A DNA stretch of 64,000 nt from the NCBI RefSeq assembly GCF_002834295.1, contig NZ_PISP01000003.1:124001-188000 (forward strand), written 5' to 3'. The DNA comes from Rhodohalobacter barkolensis (lineage in GTDB: Bacteria; Bacteroidota; Rhodothermia; Balneolales; Balneolaceae). The notes under the pieces are model-generated. The model made no database searches and was not told the DNA's origin. It worked only from the letters and a program-made list of their open reading frames with translations. How positions within the stretch are numbered: the first letter of the stretch is position 1; each line of letters begins with the position of its first letter. Shown one piece after another: positions 17,029 through 26,961 of the stretch. The position numbers and the translations under genes were made by a program.

Positions 17029-17955
17029 ATGTCCCTGCTACTCGTATCTAAAAACAGAGATCTAAAACCATACAAAGAAGCGCTGCTTGAGCTCGACCCA
17101 AATATTGAAATAGATATTTGGCCGGGCGTCAGCAACCCCGACCGTGTACAATTTGCCGTTGCGTGGCGACATCCGGCCAATCTGTTTGAGAAGTTTCCCA
17201 ATTTGAAAGTGATTTCCTCTCTTGGCGCCGGTGTGGATCACCTGTTAAGTGACGATACCATTCCCGAATCGATTCAGTTTACCAGAATAGTCGCCCCTTC
17301 CCTATCCGGGCAGATGTCTGATTATATTCTCACTGCTGTGTTGAATATCATTCGCAGAACAGACAACTACCTCGACCAGCAGCGAAAGACTGTTTGGAAA
17401 CCATTGGATTCGCTTAAGAAAGCAGAGATTTCTGTTGGTGTTATGGGGTTGGGCCAGATTGGATCAGAAGTAGCTAAAATACTGGTTAGAAATGGGTTTA
17501 ACGTCAGCGGATGGTCAAGGACGAAAAAGACGATTGAGGGTGTGACTTGCTACACAAAGGATGAACTCGGCGCTTTTCTTGGCAAAATAAATATTGCTAT
17601 CTGCCTGCTTCCTTTAACACCCGAAACCGGCGGTATCCTAAACCTCGACCTGTTTAAAGGACTCAAACAGCCGGCTTATTTAATAAATGCTGCGCGAGGT
17701 GAACATCTGGTCGAAGAGGATTTGATCTACGCATTGGATACAGATCTCATCCACCATGCAACACTGGATGTTTTTTCTGAGGAACCACTGCCTGAATCCC
17801 ACCCTTTTTGGGGGCGAAAGAAGATCACTATAACTCCACATATTGCATCGGTGACCGATCCTCAGGAGTCGGCAGAGTTAATCCTGGAAAATTACAAGCG
17901 GATGCTCTCGGGAATGGACCTGCTGCATAAGGTGGATAGAGAGGCTGGTTATTAA
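17029..17955 (+). CDS. D-2-hydroxyacid dehydrogenase (glyoxylate/hydroxypyruvate reductase A type)
   Basis: 308 residues, NAD(P)-dependent. The Rossmann motif GLGQIGSEVA is near residue 142. The catalytic Arg is in INAARGEHLVEEDL (about 222), the Glu in LDVFSEEPLPESHPFW (about 247) and the His in ITPHIAS (about 271). The short N-terminal domain and the sequence ESHPFWGRKKITITPHIAS match the GhrA subgroup, which reduces glyoxylate and hydroxypyruvate. It is divergent from umuD with 291 bp between them. That gap holds the umuD palindrome and a short ACGTACGT palindrome at 16969-16976. Cytosolic; its physiological substrate is not certain. Confidence 0.86.
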   Translation: MSLLLVSKNRDLKPYKEALLELDPNIEIDIWPGVSNPDRVQFAVAWRHPANLFEKFPNLKVISSLGAGVDHLLSDDTIPESIQFTRIVAPSLSGQMSDYILTAVLNIIRRTDNYLDQQRKTVWKPLDSLKKAEISVGVMGLGQIGSEVAKILVRNGFNVSGWSRTKKTIEGVTCYTKDELGAFLGKINIAICLLPLTPETGGILNLDLFKGLKQPAYLINAARGEHLVEEDLIYALDTDLIHHATLDVFSEEPLPESHPFWGRKKITITPHIASVTDPQESAELILENYKRMLSGMDLLHKVDREAGY

Positions 17956-18375
17956 TGTGGCCGGCAGCAGGCACCAAACAGGTAGGATGAGCATATACTT
18001 CAAATTCACGAAATTATTAAGATCCTGATTTCTCTACCTCCCCTTAACCCCCTCCTTGCACAGGAGGGGAAGTCCAACCTGAAAATCATTTATCTCACTT
18101 CTTAAGGGTGAATTCAATCAACCTGAAAGCGTATCCGGCTACATTTGAAGGATTACTGTCAGCGTTGAAACTGTGCGGTTTCCGATATGATACTCGACGC
18201 TGTCAGGACTTCCGCTCCGCTGCAGACGCTTACAGGTCTGTGATGTTAGCGTTGAATAATAATGTGATTACAACTAGACGCTTTCAGGGCTTACCAAACT
18301 CGTGGCACGCCTCAAAGTCGTGCCATGAGTAGACAACACTTCCTCATCTGACCGCGGGAAACGGTCTGCCGGGAT
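17956..18375. other. Non-coding interval with small repeats and hairpins
   Basis: 420 bp between convergent genes. It holds a perfect 8 bp inverted repeat CCCCTCCT/AGGAGGGG (18049-18069), three copies of GACGCTNNCAGG (18196-18207, 18225-18236, 18277-18288) and a 12 bp hairpin at 18298-18330. A 74-codon frame crosses these repeats but has no protein-like features and I do not call it. The content resembles small mobile palindromic elements rather than a gene. Confidence 0.6.
18298..18330. repeat. REP-like palindromic hairpin
   Basis: ACTCGTGGCACG and CGTGCCATGAGT arms (12 bp with one G-T wobble) around a 9-nt loop CCTCAAAGT. No T-run follows, so it is not a standard terminator. The shape is like REP elements mobilised by single-strand transposases, but only one copy lies in the window. 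Confidence 0.45.
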
Positions 18376-19932
18376 TTACCTCCTTCGAATCACTCCCGCC
18401 GGACGATTCTCATTTATTTCACCGTTCTCAATTACGGCCACTCCGTTTACAAGCACCCACTCAAATCCTTCTGCTAATTGGTGTGGATTTTCAAAATCAG
18501 CGGTATCTCTCACCTGCTCAGGATCAAAAATTACCAGATCAGCTGCGAAGCCTTCCTTAATCATTCCGCGCGGGATTTCCACTTTTTCCGAATCACTTAA
18601 ACCCAGCAATTCAGCCGACTGCCCGTTCATTTTAAATACGGCCTCCTCAAGTGTCAGCAGCTCTTCTTCAACCACATATTTCCTAATAATTTTGGCAAAG
18701 CTTCCATATCCTCTCGGGTGGCGCATCGTCGGACTGCCGTCTGAACTGACCATCACAAATGGATCCTGTAAAAATCTCTGCATCACATTTTCATTCATCA
18801 CAAAATATGCCGCACTTGCTCCTCTCGGTCCGATATCATCAATCAACACATCTTCGAACGGTTTATCCAGCTCTTCAGCAACATCTGCCAGCGTCATCCC
18901 TGCCCATGGAGCTGTTCCAAAAAGTGTAGCTTCAGGGCCATTCCTCATGTTAACTCGATTTCTCAAATATTCAGCCAGTTCTTCTCTTCTATCGGCAACA
19001 ATCTGATCGTAATCTCCCTCTGTAGCCCAGTCAGGAAACACAATGCCGATGCCCGTAAAACTTGCCGCATAAGGATAGACATCTGCCGTAACTTCCACTC
19101 CTCGCTCCCGTGCTTCATTCATTACCTGCAGCACATCATCCGCCCGTGAAGGGTCATTTCCATATACAATCTTAATATGTGATACGTGAACTTTTGCCCC
19201 GGACTTTTCACCCTGTTCAATCAGTTCCCTGATGGACTCTTCAACCTGATCATCATCTTCATTACGTACATGGCTCATTACCACACCATCAAATTCTGCA
19301 ACGATTTCGCCCAGTGCTGTCAGCTCATCCATCGTGGTATATCGGCCAAATTGATACTCCAGCCCGGTGGACATCCCAAATGAACCGGCCTCCATTGATG
19401 ATCTCATCAGGGACATCATCTCATCCAGTTTCTCTTCCGGCAGATCCGGCTCTTGCGGTGAGTCCGTCAGTTGGCGAAGCGTCCCGTGTCCTTTAAAATG
19501 AAGGATGTTTGGTCCGGTTCCAACCTCATCTACACTTCTCATCCAGCTATCTACATCCTCTACAGCAGCACTTCGCCCATCCTGCCCGAGGCTGATCGAA
19601 GTTACGCCCATTGATAGAAAATTTTCGAAATCCGGAGTTTCCAATGGATCTCCATGTGAATGCAAATCAATAAAACCCGGAGCTACAACTCTGCCTTCTG
19701 CATCAATGATGGATGCATTGGGGAAACGATCTCTATCTACAGTTCCAATCTCCTTAATAACACCATCCTGGATAAGCAGATCCCCCGTAAACCGATCACT
19801 TCCGGTTCCGTCTATTATCGTGGCATTGGTGATGACCGTCGCCTCATCTGATGACGTTGTCTCGGCGCAGGACATTGCATTTAAAACCAGTAAAAGAAAC
19901 AAGAATGAAAGTGACAGGTGTCGAATTATCAT
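18376..19932 (-). CDS. N-acyl-D-amino-acid deacylase family amidohydrolase (lipoprotein)
   Basis: 518 residues. The signal ends in a lipobox (VLNAMSCAE, Cys about 22), so it is an envelope lipoprotein. The amidohydrolase metal site begins with GFIDLHSHGDP (about 90). The D-aminoacylase pattern is seen in GLEYQFGRYTTMDELTALG, in SHVRNEDD and HVSHIKI (metal His residues), and in MVSSDGSPTMRHPRGYGSFAKII near the C-terminus (catalytic Asp). The closing beta-sandwich strands (VNGVAVIENGEINENRPAGVIRR) are typical of the family. It should release D-amino acids from N-acyl-D-amino acids or D-peptide fragments. Single gene, convergent with the dehydrogenase. Confidence 0.88.
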   Translation of the reverse strand: MIIRHLSLSFLFLLLVLNAMSCAETTSSDEATVITNATIIDGTGSDRFTGDLLIQDGVIKEIGTVDRDRFPNASIIDAEGRVVAPGFIDLHSHGDPLETPDFENFLSMGVTSISLGQDGRSAAVEDVDSWMRSVDEVGTGPNILHFKGHGTLRQLTDSPQEPDLPEEKLDEMMSLMRSSMEAGSFGMSTGLEYQFGRYTTMDELTALGEIVAEFDGVVMSHVRNEDDDQVEESIRELIEQGEKSGAKVHVSHIKIVYGNDPSRADDVLQVMNEARERGVEVTADVYPYAASFTGIGIVFPDWATEGDYDQIVADRREELAEYLRNRVNMRNGPEATLFGTAPWAGMTLADVAEELDKPFEDVLIDDIGPRGASAAYFVMNENVMQRFLQDPFVMVSSDGSPTMRHPRGYGSFAKIIRKYVVEEELLTLEEAVFKMNGQSAELLGLSDSEKVEIPRGMIKEGFAADLVIFDPEQVRDTADFENPHQLAEGFEWVLVNGVAVIENGEINENRPAGVIRRR

Positions 19933-20193
19933 ATATGGAAGGGTTTAATTTTGATGCTCACTATTTGTAAATCAGAATATTAGATTATTCTGATTGTATC
20001 AAAAATGTTTAAAAGAAAGGTTTTAAAAGGTGTAAACCAATCAACGAAAACAAACGCTTCTATTTATATAGGCAAAAGCTACTAAGCAATAAATAGGTGT
20101 TTCACCTATCTATTTAAGGCTTAAAAAAAGACGTAAATTATACGCCTCTGCTCATTTAAAACAGTAATCAATTACTGATTTTACCATTCTGAT

Positions 20194-21654
20194 ATGATTA
20201 CACAAAACGATTTGCTCGATCGCGCGCTGTCTACTGCAAAGATTGGAGTTTGGACTTATCACAAAGACAGTTCCATTTTTCAACTCAGTGAAAACTCAAG
20301 GGACATCTTTGGAATCAAGGAGAGCAGACTTTCTGATATAACTGAACTGTTGAACCGTTTTGTATCAGAGCACGATCGGGAACAGTACATAGAATGTCTG
20401 AACAGAATTATTGAAGAGAACGAGTCAAAATCAGGGATCTACCAGATTAAATGTTTGAGCGGTGCTACAAAATGGATCCGATGCATTGGTCAGCCGGAAG
20501 ATGAGAATGGTGATACAGACACAATTTTCGGCACAGTGCAGGATATCACCGATCATATGGAAACTGAACGAAAGCTTGCTGAAACTCAGCACAAGTATGA
20601 GTTGATGGCTAAAAACTCATCAGATGGGATTATCATTATCGACAAGGAAGTTACGTCATTTGTCTCCCCCGGGTTTCTAAAACTGATGCGTTACGATACG
20701 TTTGAAGATTATATCAAAGCCACAAGCGGATCTCTGAGACCGGTTATTCATCCGGATGACAAACCACGTATTAAATCTGAATTCAAACAAAAAATTAGTG
20801 AAAAAGCCGAATCCGGAACCTACCAGTTCAGGGCCCAAACCGGTAATAGTTCATTTATCTGGCGGGAAGACCATGTGAGCTATCAATACGACACCCACGG
20901 GCGGTTAGAAAAAACCTATGCGGTTTGCCGGGACATTACGAAGCGTAAACAAACGGAAAAGAAACTTCGCCAGTTGATCGATGAAAAAAACTGGCTGGTT
21001 TCCACCATTGTACACGACATTCGAAATCCGATATCAGCAGGCGTTTCGCTAAACAGTATCCTACTCGAAGAGATTGAAGATATTGAGCACAGAAAGCTCA
21101 TTTCTGCCGCAAATGAAAAGCTGGAATCTGCACTCAATCTTGCAGCAGAGCTCCTTGAAATTTCGTCTCTGGAGGATGAGGGTTTCAGCATCGAGAAAGA
21201 GACTATCCAGCCTATTATAATCCTTCAAAGTCTCCAGGATTCTTTTGGAGTGAAAGCTGAAAGTGCAGGAATTGAGTTTGTCATCCAAACTGATTCAGAC
21301 CTGCCTGAAATGGAGATGAATAAAAGTAAAATGATTAGGGTGTTAAACAATCTGACCTCCAATGCTCTCAAATTTACTCCTAAAGGCGGTAAGATTCAGG
21401 TTTCGGCTGCTAGCGACAACCAACACTTGAAAATCATAGTTGAAGATAGTGGTATTGGAATTCCTGGTGAACTGATTCCAAATCTATTTGATAAATTTAC
21501 GGAAGCAAAACGTGAGGGTCTCCGCGGGGAATCGACAACCGGACTCGGACTCTCTATTGCAAAACAGATCATTGAGCACCATAATGGCTCCATATCCGTT
21601 GAAAGCAGTGAAGATAAGGGTACAAAATTCAGTATTCAGTTACCCATCAGATAG
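20194..21654 (+). CDS. Soluble PAS-PAS sensor histidine kinase
   Basis: 486 residues with no membrane segment, so cytosolic. Two PAS/PAC units occupy about 10-120 and 130-250 (PAC-like ends FGTVQDITDHMETERKL and YAVCRDITKRKQTEKKL). The HisKA dimerisation helix has the phospho-acceptor His in STIVHDIRNPIS (about 273). The ATPase domain shows the N box (NLTSNALKFTPKGG), G1 (EDSGIGIP) and G2 (TTGLGLSIAKQI) near 390-460. It has no receiver domain and no response regulator next to it, so it is an orphan kinase with an unknown signal, perhaps a bound cofactor or redox change sensed by PAS. Confidence 0.92.
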   Translation: MITQNDLLDRALSTAKIGVWTYHKDSSIFQLSENSRDIFGIKESRLSDITELLNRFVSEHDREQYIECLNRIIEENESKSGIYQIKCLSGATKWIRCIGQPEDENGDTDTIFGTVQDITDHMETERKLAETQHKYELMAKNSSDGIIIIDKEVTSFVSPGFLKLMRYDTFEDYIKATSGSLRPVIHPDDKPRIKSEFKQKISEKAESGTYQFRAQTGNSSFIWREDHVSYQYDTHGRLEKTYAVCRDITKRKQTEKKLRQLIDEKNWLVSTIVHDIRNPISAGVSLNSILLEEIEDIEHRKLISAANEKLESALNLAAELLEISSLEDEGFSIEKETIQPIIILQSLQDSFGVKAESAGIEFVIQTDSDLPEMEMNKSKMIRVLNNLTSNALKFTPKGGKIQVSAASDNQHLKIIVEDSGIGIPGELIPNLFDKFTEAKREGLRGESTTGLGLSIAKQIIEHHNGSISVESSEDKGTKFSIQLPIR

Positions 21655-21717
21655 ATTCAATTTTGATCATCTACTCTCCTTCATTGGTTCTTCCCGATGA
21701 AATGGGTTTATTATGGC

Positions 21718-22632
21718 ATGATGTATAGAATTCTATTTCTCTCGATAGCAATTTTATTTCTCTGTTCCTGCACTCGCAAAGATTTAGGGCAAGCTCCTTT
21801 GCCCGATAATTACGAGGAACAATTTGCAGATTGGCAAGAAGGCCGGATGGAAAGTCTCACCAATCCCACCGGGTGGATGCGTCTTGCAGGAATGTATTGG
21901 CTCGAAGAAGGTGAAAACAGTTTTGGATCAGGAGACCGGGTAGATATCCAGTTTCCTGAAAGTACACTGCCCGAATATGCCGGTGAATTCATTTTAACTA
22001 AAGGCAAGGTTCGCCTGCAGGCTGCCGACGGAGTTGAGTTTCAGTACGAAGACGGTACTTTTCGACAAAAGGAGATTTATGATGGGGAGGAAGCACTCAA
22101 TATTGAGTATTGGTCTCTGGAATGGCTGATAATTGAACGGGAAGATTTGATGGGCATACGCTTATACAACAAGGATAACCCTAAAGTGGATGCCTTTACA
22201 GGATTCGACCGATATCCGCTGGATCCTGAATGGCACCTGAATGCTAAATTTGAACCCGCCACCGAAGGCGAAACCATATCCATTGTTAATGTTTTGGGGC
22301 AATTGGTTGATACGCCGACTCCGGGGTCCATCGAATTTTCTGTAGACGGCGACGTATATACGCTGGATGCCCTGGAAGGCGAAGACCAGATGTTTCTTAT
22401 TGTAGGAGATCTTACAAATCAGACCGAGACGTATCAGGCCGGCCGCTATATCTACATCGATTATCCTGAAGAGGGAAGTGACTACACGATTATTGATTTT
22501 AACAAAATGTATAATCCTCCCTGTGCTTACAATCTGTTCACAACCTGTCAACTGCCCCCGATACAAAATAGGCTGGACGTTGCAATACCTGCCGGCGAAA
22601 AGAGAGCTGAAGGCTGGGAAGGTTTAGAGTAA
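21718..22632 (+). CDS. DUF1684 lipoprotein
   Basis: About 304 residues. I take the ATG at 21718 because it puts the lipobox (FLCSC) about 17 residues from the start; an ATG at 21697 would lengthen the leader by seven residues. The body matches DUF1684: an early NPTGWMRLAGMYWLEEGENSFGS block, a central FTGFDRYPLDPEWHLNAKF, and the family hallmark DFNKMYNPPCAYNLFTTCQLPP near the C-terminus, where Asn, Pro and Cys residues are strongly conserved. No reaction is established for the family. It lies 63 bp after the kinase gene and may be co-transcribed. Confidence 0.85.
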   Translation: MMYRILFLSIAILFLCSCTRKDLGQAPLPDNYEEQFADWQEGRMESLTNPTGWMRLAGMYWLEEGENSFGSGDRVDIQFPESTLPEYAGEFILTKGKVRLQAADGVEFQYEDGTFRQKEIYDGEEALNIEYWSLEWLIIEREDLMGIRLYNKDNPKVDAFTGFDRYPLDPEWHLNAKFEPATEGETISIVNVLGQLVDTPTPGSIEFSVDGDVYTLDALEGEDQMFLIVGDLTNQTETYQAGRYIYIDYPEEGSDYTIIDFNKMYNPPCAYNLFTTCQLPPIQNRLDVAIPAGEKRAEGWEGLE

Positions 22633-22719
22633 GATTGGATTTCGATCTCAGAATTTGACTTTAGAAGCCAAATCATAGCTCCTTACCTGAATAGTCTTCT
22701 CTTTGCTCCAAACCTATTG

Positions 22720-24786
22720 TTACTCTTCGGCGACAACTTCAAACCGGACAGACCGGTTCTTCTGCTGACCGGTTACCATATCTTCTACATGAACTTGCAG
22801 GTCGTATAAACCCGGAGAAAGCTCAGCCGTTTCAATCTCCAGATCTTCAACTACACGATCGTACTCATTTACAAAATTAAGTGTAAGCACAAATTCGGTT
22901 TGATCCGTCAGCACATCTCCGGCCTCATCAACGGGTAGAATTCGGTAGGTCAGTTCAAATTGAGTAAATCCATCATCCCGCGCCTCGAGATTGTAAACCT
23001 CAAAATGGAGAACCAGCGTCTCTTCAAATGGAACAACCCGATCGTTAGCAACAATAAACGGAAATGGTTCTGTAAACTGATCCGTTTTTTGATACCCTAA
23101 AACAAGGTCGGCCATTTCCAGTGAATCGGCATCGGCATTAAGAGGAGCCGGCTGCCGGTATTGATGCTTACCTAACCCTCTTAGGGCAGGGTTAAATGGT
23201 GTTTCATATACGGCTTTGGTATCCGGATTATAGTTCAAAAGTTCTACTGAAGCCGCCTGATTTGACCTTCCGTTATGATCCTGCTCAATAATAGTCCGCG
23301 ATCGATTTCGATTATCTCCTCTGTCTAAAATCAATGGGGGATTATGGACTTCAGAATCCACAACATTCCATGATTCATCGTAAATTTGAAGCGTGTGATT
23401 TAAATCGTAGTAGGTAAAAATTTCACTGATATCCCTTCCATCCTGAAGTTCAGCTGCATTAACATTATATCTTCCACGGTTTCGGTGATAATCAATCAGA
23501 AAAGCTTCCCTGGCACTGCTTTCAATAAATGTGAGAATTTTAGGGTTCAGATTTTCATCCAAAAAACGATATTGGTACACATTTAAAGGGATATCCGGTA
23601 TCTGATCGGCAAAGGTTGACTCCTCTACCGGGGCACTCCCTACTCTTTGATTTAGAATATCAACACTTTCGGATCTGAACTCCATATCAAGTCCGCGAAA
23701 CGCCTGACCACCCTGTTCTAAAATTCGATCCTGAAGACTGTTCAACCTGGATTCAAAGTAGGAATCCAATTGTGCAAGTTGTTCGTAGTATAGCAGTTGC
23801 AACATCAGCGCGGGTGTTAAACCTGCCCTTGTGAACTCAACTCCATCATCCTGCCTTTCTCTTTCCGAATTATAAGCCCGTTCTGGTATAAAATTCTCAA
23901 TGCCCCGCTGAATTTTAAATTCGTCTGTAATAACGTCTGTACCAAAAACAAAAATCAGGGGTTCTCCCTGGCTTTCTGTAATTCCATCATAAAACCAAAT
24001 CTCATATTCAGGATATCGGTGAAATTGATAAATAGCATCCTGCAACCGATTTATTTGCACATCCAGTGCAAATTCCTGCTCGTGCTCATCCTCACCCGAC
24101 ATTTCAGCTTGCTCAGTTTCTGCATAGGGATTTACTTGGTTTTGAAGCCAGTTCCGGATGTTCAAACTCTGAAGCGTCAAAATTCCATTTTGAGATCTGT
24201 CGGGCTCACCATAGCGGATAAATACGGTTCCGCGGTCATCGGTATTGTAAACTGTATTATTGTTCTTATTGAATCGGTTTTGTGCTTCATTTACTCTCTG
24301 CCAATGTTCAATAAGGCGCTCATTGGCTGTCCGGGCCGGTGTCGGATCTGCCTGAACCCAAAATCCTCGCATATCAGAACCCAATTTCTCATTTTCATCT
24401 TCCCACCATTCAGTCCACTGCCTGTAGATTCCTTCTCCCACAATGGGTCTCATTCGATCAATTTCTCGCCGAATAGCCACGCGGCTATCCATCCCCTCAC
24501 CATCCGTAATGGCTCGATAATAGAGTTCTGTTGCCTGCTCATAATACTCCTGTAAATCCCTGTCCGTAACCGTTCTGATATACTCCAGACCAATTCGTGC
24601 ATCCACACTCCCCTCTTCATCATATGCCTGATACCAAATATCCAGAGCGCGGGTAATATTACTTCTGTAGAGCTCTTCCAGTCCCCGATCGTAGGCACGC
24701 TGTGGCTGAGCATGAATCACCTCTGCCAAAATCAGAAAAGTCAGCGCCGCGAACGGGATAGATATGTTTAAAATTTTTTGTCTCAT
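22720..24786 (-). CDS. GWxTD domain secreted protein
   Basis: About 688 residues from the ATG at 24786, which gives a clean signal peptide (ILNISIPFAALTFLILAEVIHAQ); a start 39 bp upstream would put polar residues before it. The N-terminal third is helical, TPR-like (YDRGLEELYRSNITRALDIWYQAY). The GWxTD domain follows at about 135-280, with FWVQADPTPARTANER and DDRGTVFIRYGEPD as its characteristic blocks. The C-terminal third is beta-rich (LSPGLYDLQVHVEDMVTGQ). The domain is widespread in Bacteroidota-like genomes and has no assigned function. It faces dnaX divergently across 195 bp. Confidence 0.8.
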   Translation of the reverse strand: MRQKILNISIPFAALTFLILAEVIHAQPQRAYDRGLEELYRSNITRALDIWYQAYDEEGSVDARIGLEYIRTVTDRDLQEYYEQATELYYRAITDGEGMDSRVAIRREIDRMRPIVGEGIYRQWTEWWEDENEKLGSDMRGFWVQADPTPARTANERLIEHWQRVNEAQNRFNKNNNTVYNTDDRGTVFIRYGEPDRSQNGILTLQSLNIRNWLQNQVNPYAETEQAEMSGEDEHEQEFALDVQINRLQDAIYQFHRYPEYEIWFYDGITESQGEPLIFVFGTDVITDEFKIQRGIENFIPERAYNSERERQDDGVEFTRAGLTPALMLQLLYYEQLAQLDSYFESRLNSLQDRILEQGGQAFRGLDMEFRSESVDILNQRVGSAPVEESTFADQIPDIPLNVYQYRFLDENLNPKILTFIESSAREAFLIDYHRNRGRYNVNAAELQDGRDISEIFTYYDLNHTLQIYDESWNVVDSEVHNPPLILDRGDNRNRSRTIIEQDHNGRSNQAASVELLNYNPDTKAVYETPFNPALRGLGKHQYRQPAPLNADADSLEMADLVLGYQKTDQFTEPFPFIVANDRVVPFEETLVLHFEVYNLEARDDGFTQFELTYRILPVDEAGDVLTDQTEFVLTLNFVNEYDRVVEDLEIETAELSPGLYDLQVHVEDMVTGQQKNRSVRFEVVAEE

Positions 24787-24981
24787 AAGGCTGCATAAAT
24801 TAACGGATTTTCCACAAAATACCACTCGTGGACTTTGAATTATCCTGATAAGTCAGATTCTTTTTAAAATGAAACCTGAAAGATCGGTAATTACTAAAAT
24901 GATTTAAGGAGTTTTACCTGATATAATTCCGACAAAAGACTCAAATTTTGTACCTTTCAAACAAATTAAAAACGAATATCT

Positions 24982-26865
24982 ATGGCAGATAATTACCGCG
25001 CGTTAACCCGTAAATACAGACCGCAAACTTTCGATGATATTGTATCGCAGGATCATGTAAGCAGTACTCTCAAAAATGCGATCAAGCAGAATCGAATTTC
25101 TCATGCTTATATGTTTAGTGGTCCGCGCGGAGTGGGTAAAACGACCATGGCCCGGGTGCTGGCCCGAACCATTAATCAGATTGACAACTCTGTTGACGGA
25201 GAGTCGCTTAATCAGACCCTGAATATTGTAGAAATTGATGCCGCCTCCAACAATAAGGTTGAGGATGTTCATCAGCTCCGCGAAACAGTTCGGATTCCGC
25301 CTCAGAACGGCCGCTATAAAGTGTTTATCATCGATGAGGTTCACATGCTGAGTAAGCAGGCTTTCAACGCCCTGCTCAAAACACTCGAAGAACCTCCCTC
25401 TTATGCCATATTTATTTTTGCCACAACAGAGCCACATAAGGTCCTTCCAACGATCCTTTCCAGGGTTCAGCGCTTCGATTTTAAGCGAATCAGCGTAAAC
25501 GAAATTGTTCAGCGACTGAAAGGAATCTGCGCGGATGAGAGCATCACCATTGATGATGAATCCCTTCATATCATTGCAAAAAGAGCAGATGGTGCACTGC
25601 GCGACGCTCTCGGTTTAATGGATCAGGCCATTGCTTTTTGCGGAACAACCATCCAGCATGATGAACTTCTGCAGGCGCTGAATGTTGTTGGCCACGATCA
25701 ACTGTTCGAATATACCGATGCCATCCAAAAACAGGATGCCAGTGTTGGTCTTGAGCTGATTGACCGTTTGATTAAAAATGGTGTGGATATTCAAGAGTTT
25801 TTGGTGTCGCTTACAGAACACCTCCGCAATCTGTACGTTTCCAAACAATCAAACAAAATGTATCTGGTTGAAGCCACCGAAGATACCAAACAGAAGTACA
25901 GGGAATCCGCTAAACACTTCTCTGATGATGAGTTATTGCGAATGCTGCATCTTGTAAGCGAAGCTCAGATTAAGATCAAAGACGTTCAACAACCACGGGT
26001 TCATTTTGAAATCCTGATGTTGAAGTTGATCCACATGGGCAGAACCAAGGAGATCAATCAATTGATCAGCGGACTGGAGCAGTTAAAAAAAAACGGCAGC
26101 AGTCAGATAACCGCTAACGGTTCGCAAATAAACAACCCAACTCCTTCGTCAGACTCAATTTCCGAAAGTTCAGTAAGTGCCCATGATAATTCAGAGGAGA
26201 ATTCACATTCTTCATCAGATAAAGCTGAAATATCAGAGAAACCGGCTTCTGAACCGGAAAAAAAAGTCAAAGCTGAACCCAAACAGAGTAATCCTGTACA
26301 ATCAGAATCTGCGCCTCACCCGGCTCAACCGCAAACTTCCACAATTGTAGAAGAAGCGCCTGAAGAGGAAGATACCGAAGAGGACTTTCTAACAATACGT
26401 CCATCCCTGGGATATGTGAAAGGAATTAGTTCTTCAAACGGAGAAGAAGTCAAAACTGAAGGTAAGAAAGAAGAACAGCAACCAAGCAGCACAGATCACA
26501 TAAACACATTAGAAGAGGTTGAAGCTTGCTGGAAATCTTTTCTCAATGTTGTGAAAGAGAGTGCTCCACAAATGCTCTATTTCCAGATTTTACGCTTTAA
26601 GCTGAAAGAGTTGAAAGGGTCGACTCTCATTGTAGCTGTCGACAATGAGTTTGCCACCAACCTTGTTGATGAAAACCAGCAGCTGCTCTCATCTCTGTTC
26701 AAGCGTTTAACAGGAACCTTCATTCGGTTTTCTTGTACCGTAGAACAGAACGATCAAAAGAAAAAGGAATCTATCAGCCCTTACGAGCGATTTAAGGAGA
26801 TCCAAAAAGAGGACCCAAACCTCCGTACCATTGTAAATCTGTTCGGGGCTGAACTTGAGTACTAA
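24982..26865 (+). CDS. dnaX: DNA polymerase III subunits gamma/tau (DnaX)
   Basis: 627 residues, the clamp-loader ATPase. AAA+ motifs: Walker A GPRGVGKTTMAR (about 45-56), Walker B VFIIDEVHML (about 114), sensor 1 FATTEPHKVLPTILSR with its SRC-type Arg (about 150), and a lid domain up to about 235. The zinc-binding Cys cluster usually found between Walker A and the DAASN block is absent: the short linker here (NQIDNSVDGESLNQTLNIV) has no Cys. A low-complexity Ser/Glu/Pro-rich linker (about 370-510) precedes a C-terminal tau domain. It heads the classic dnaX-ybaB-recR order. Confidence 0.96.
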   Translation: MADNYRALTRKYRPQTFDDIVSQDHVSSTLKNAIKQNRISHAYMFSGPRGVGKTTMARVLARTINQIDNSVDGESLNQTLNIVEIDAASNNKVEDVHQLRETVRIPPQNGRYKVFIIDEVHMLSKQAFNALLKTLEEPPSYAIFIFATTEPHKVLPTILSRVQRFDFKRISVNEIVQRLKGICADESITIDDESLHIIAKRADGALRDALGLMDQAIAFCGTTIQHDELLQALNVVGHDQLFEYTDAIQKQDASVGLELIDRLIKNGVDIQEFLVSLTEHLRNLYVSKQSNKMYLVEATEDTKQKYRESAKHFSDDELLRMLHLVSEAQIKIKDVQQPRVHFEILMLKLIHMGRTKEINQLISGLEQLKKNGSSQITANGSQINNPTPSSDSISESSVSAHDNSEENSHSSSDKAEISEKPASEPEKKVKAEPKQSNPVQSESAPHPAQPQTSTIVEEAPEEEDTEEDFLTIRPSLGYVKGISSSNGEEVKTEGKKEEQQPSSTDHINTLEEVEACWKSFLNVVKESAPQMLYFQILRFKLKELKGSTLIVAVDNEFATNLVDENQQLLSSLFKRLTGTFIRFSCTVEQNDQKKKESISPYERFKEIQKEDPNLRTIVNLFGAELEY

Positions 26866-26961
26866 TATGATTTAACATTTAATCGGCTGAGCCATAAACA
26901 TTTTTAGTCCGATTTATGTTACTATTCAGACAAACTGAGAACCACGAAAATCAATTTAATT

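Noticed and set aside
18041-18330. CRISPR-like or integron attC array
   Set aside because: Three 12-mers at unequal distances with no spacers of constant size, and no cas or integrase gene nearby.
18108-18332. 74-codon frame between the dehydrogenase and deacylase genes
   Set aside because: It runs across short repeats and a hairpin; no motif or signal supports a protein.
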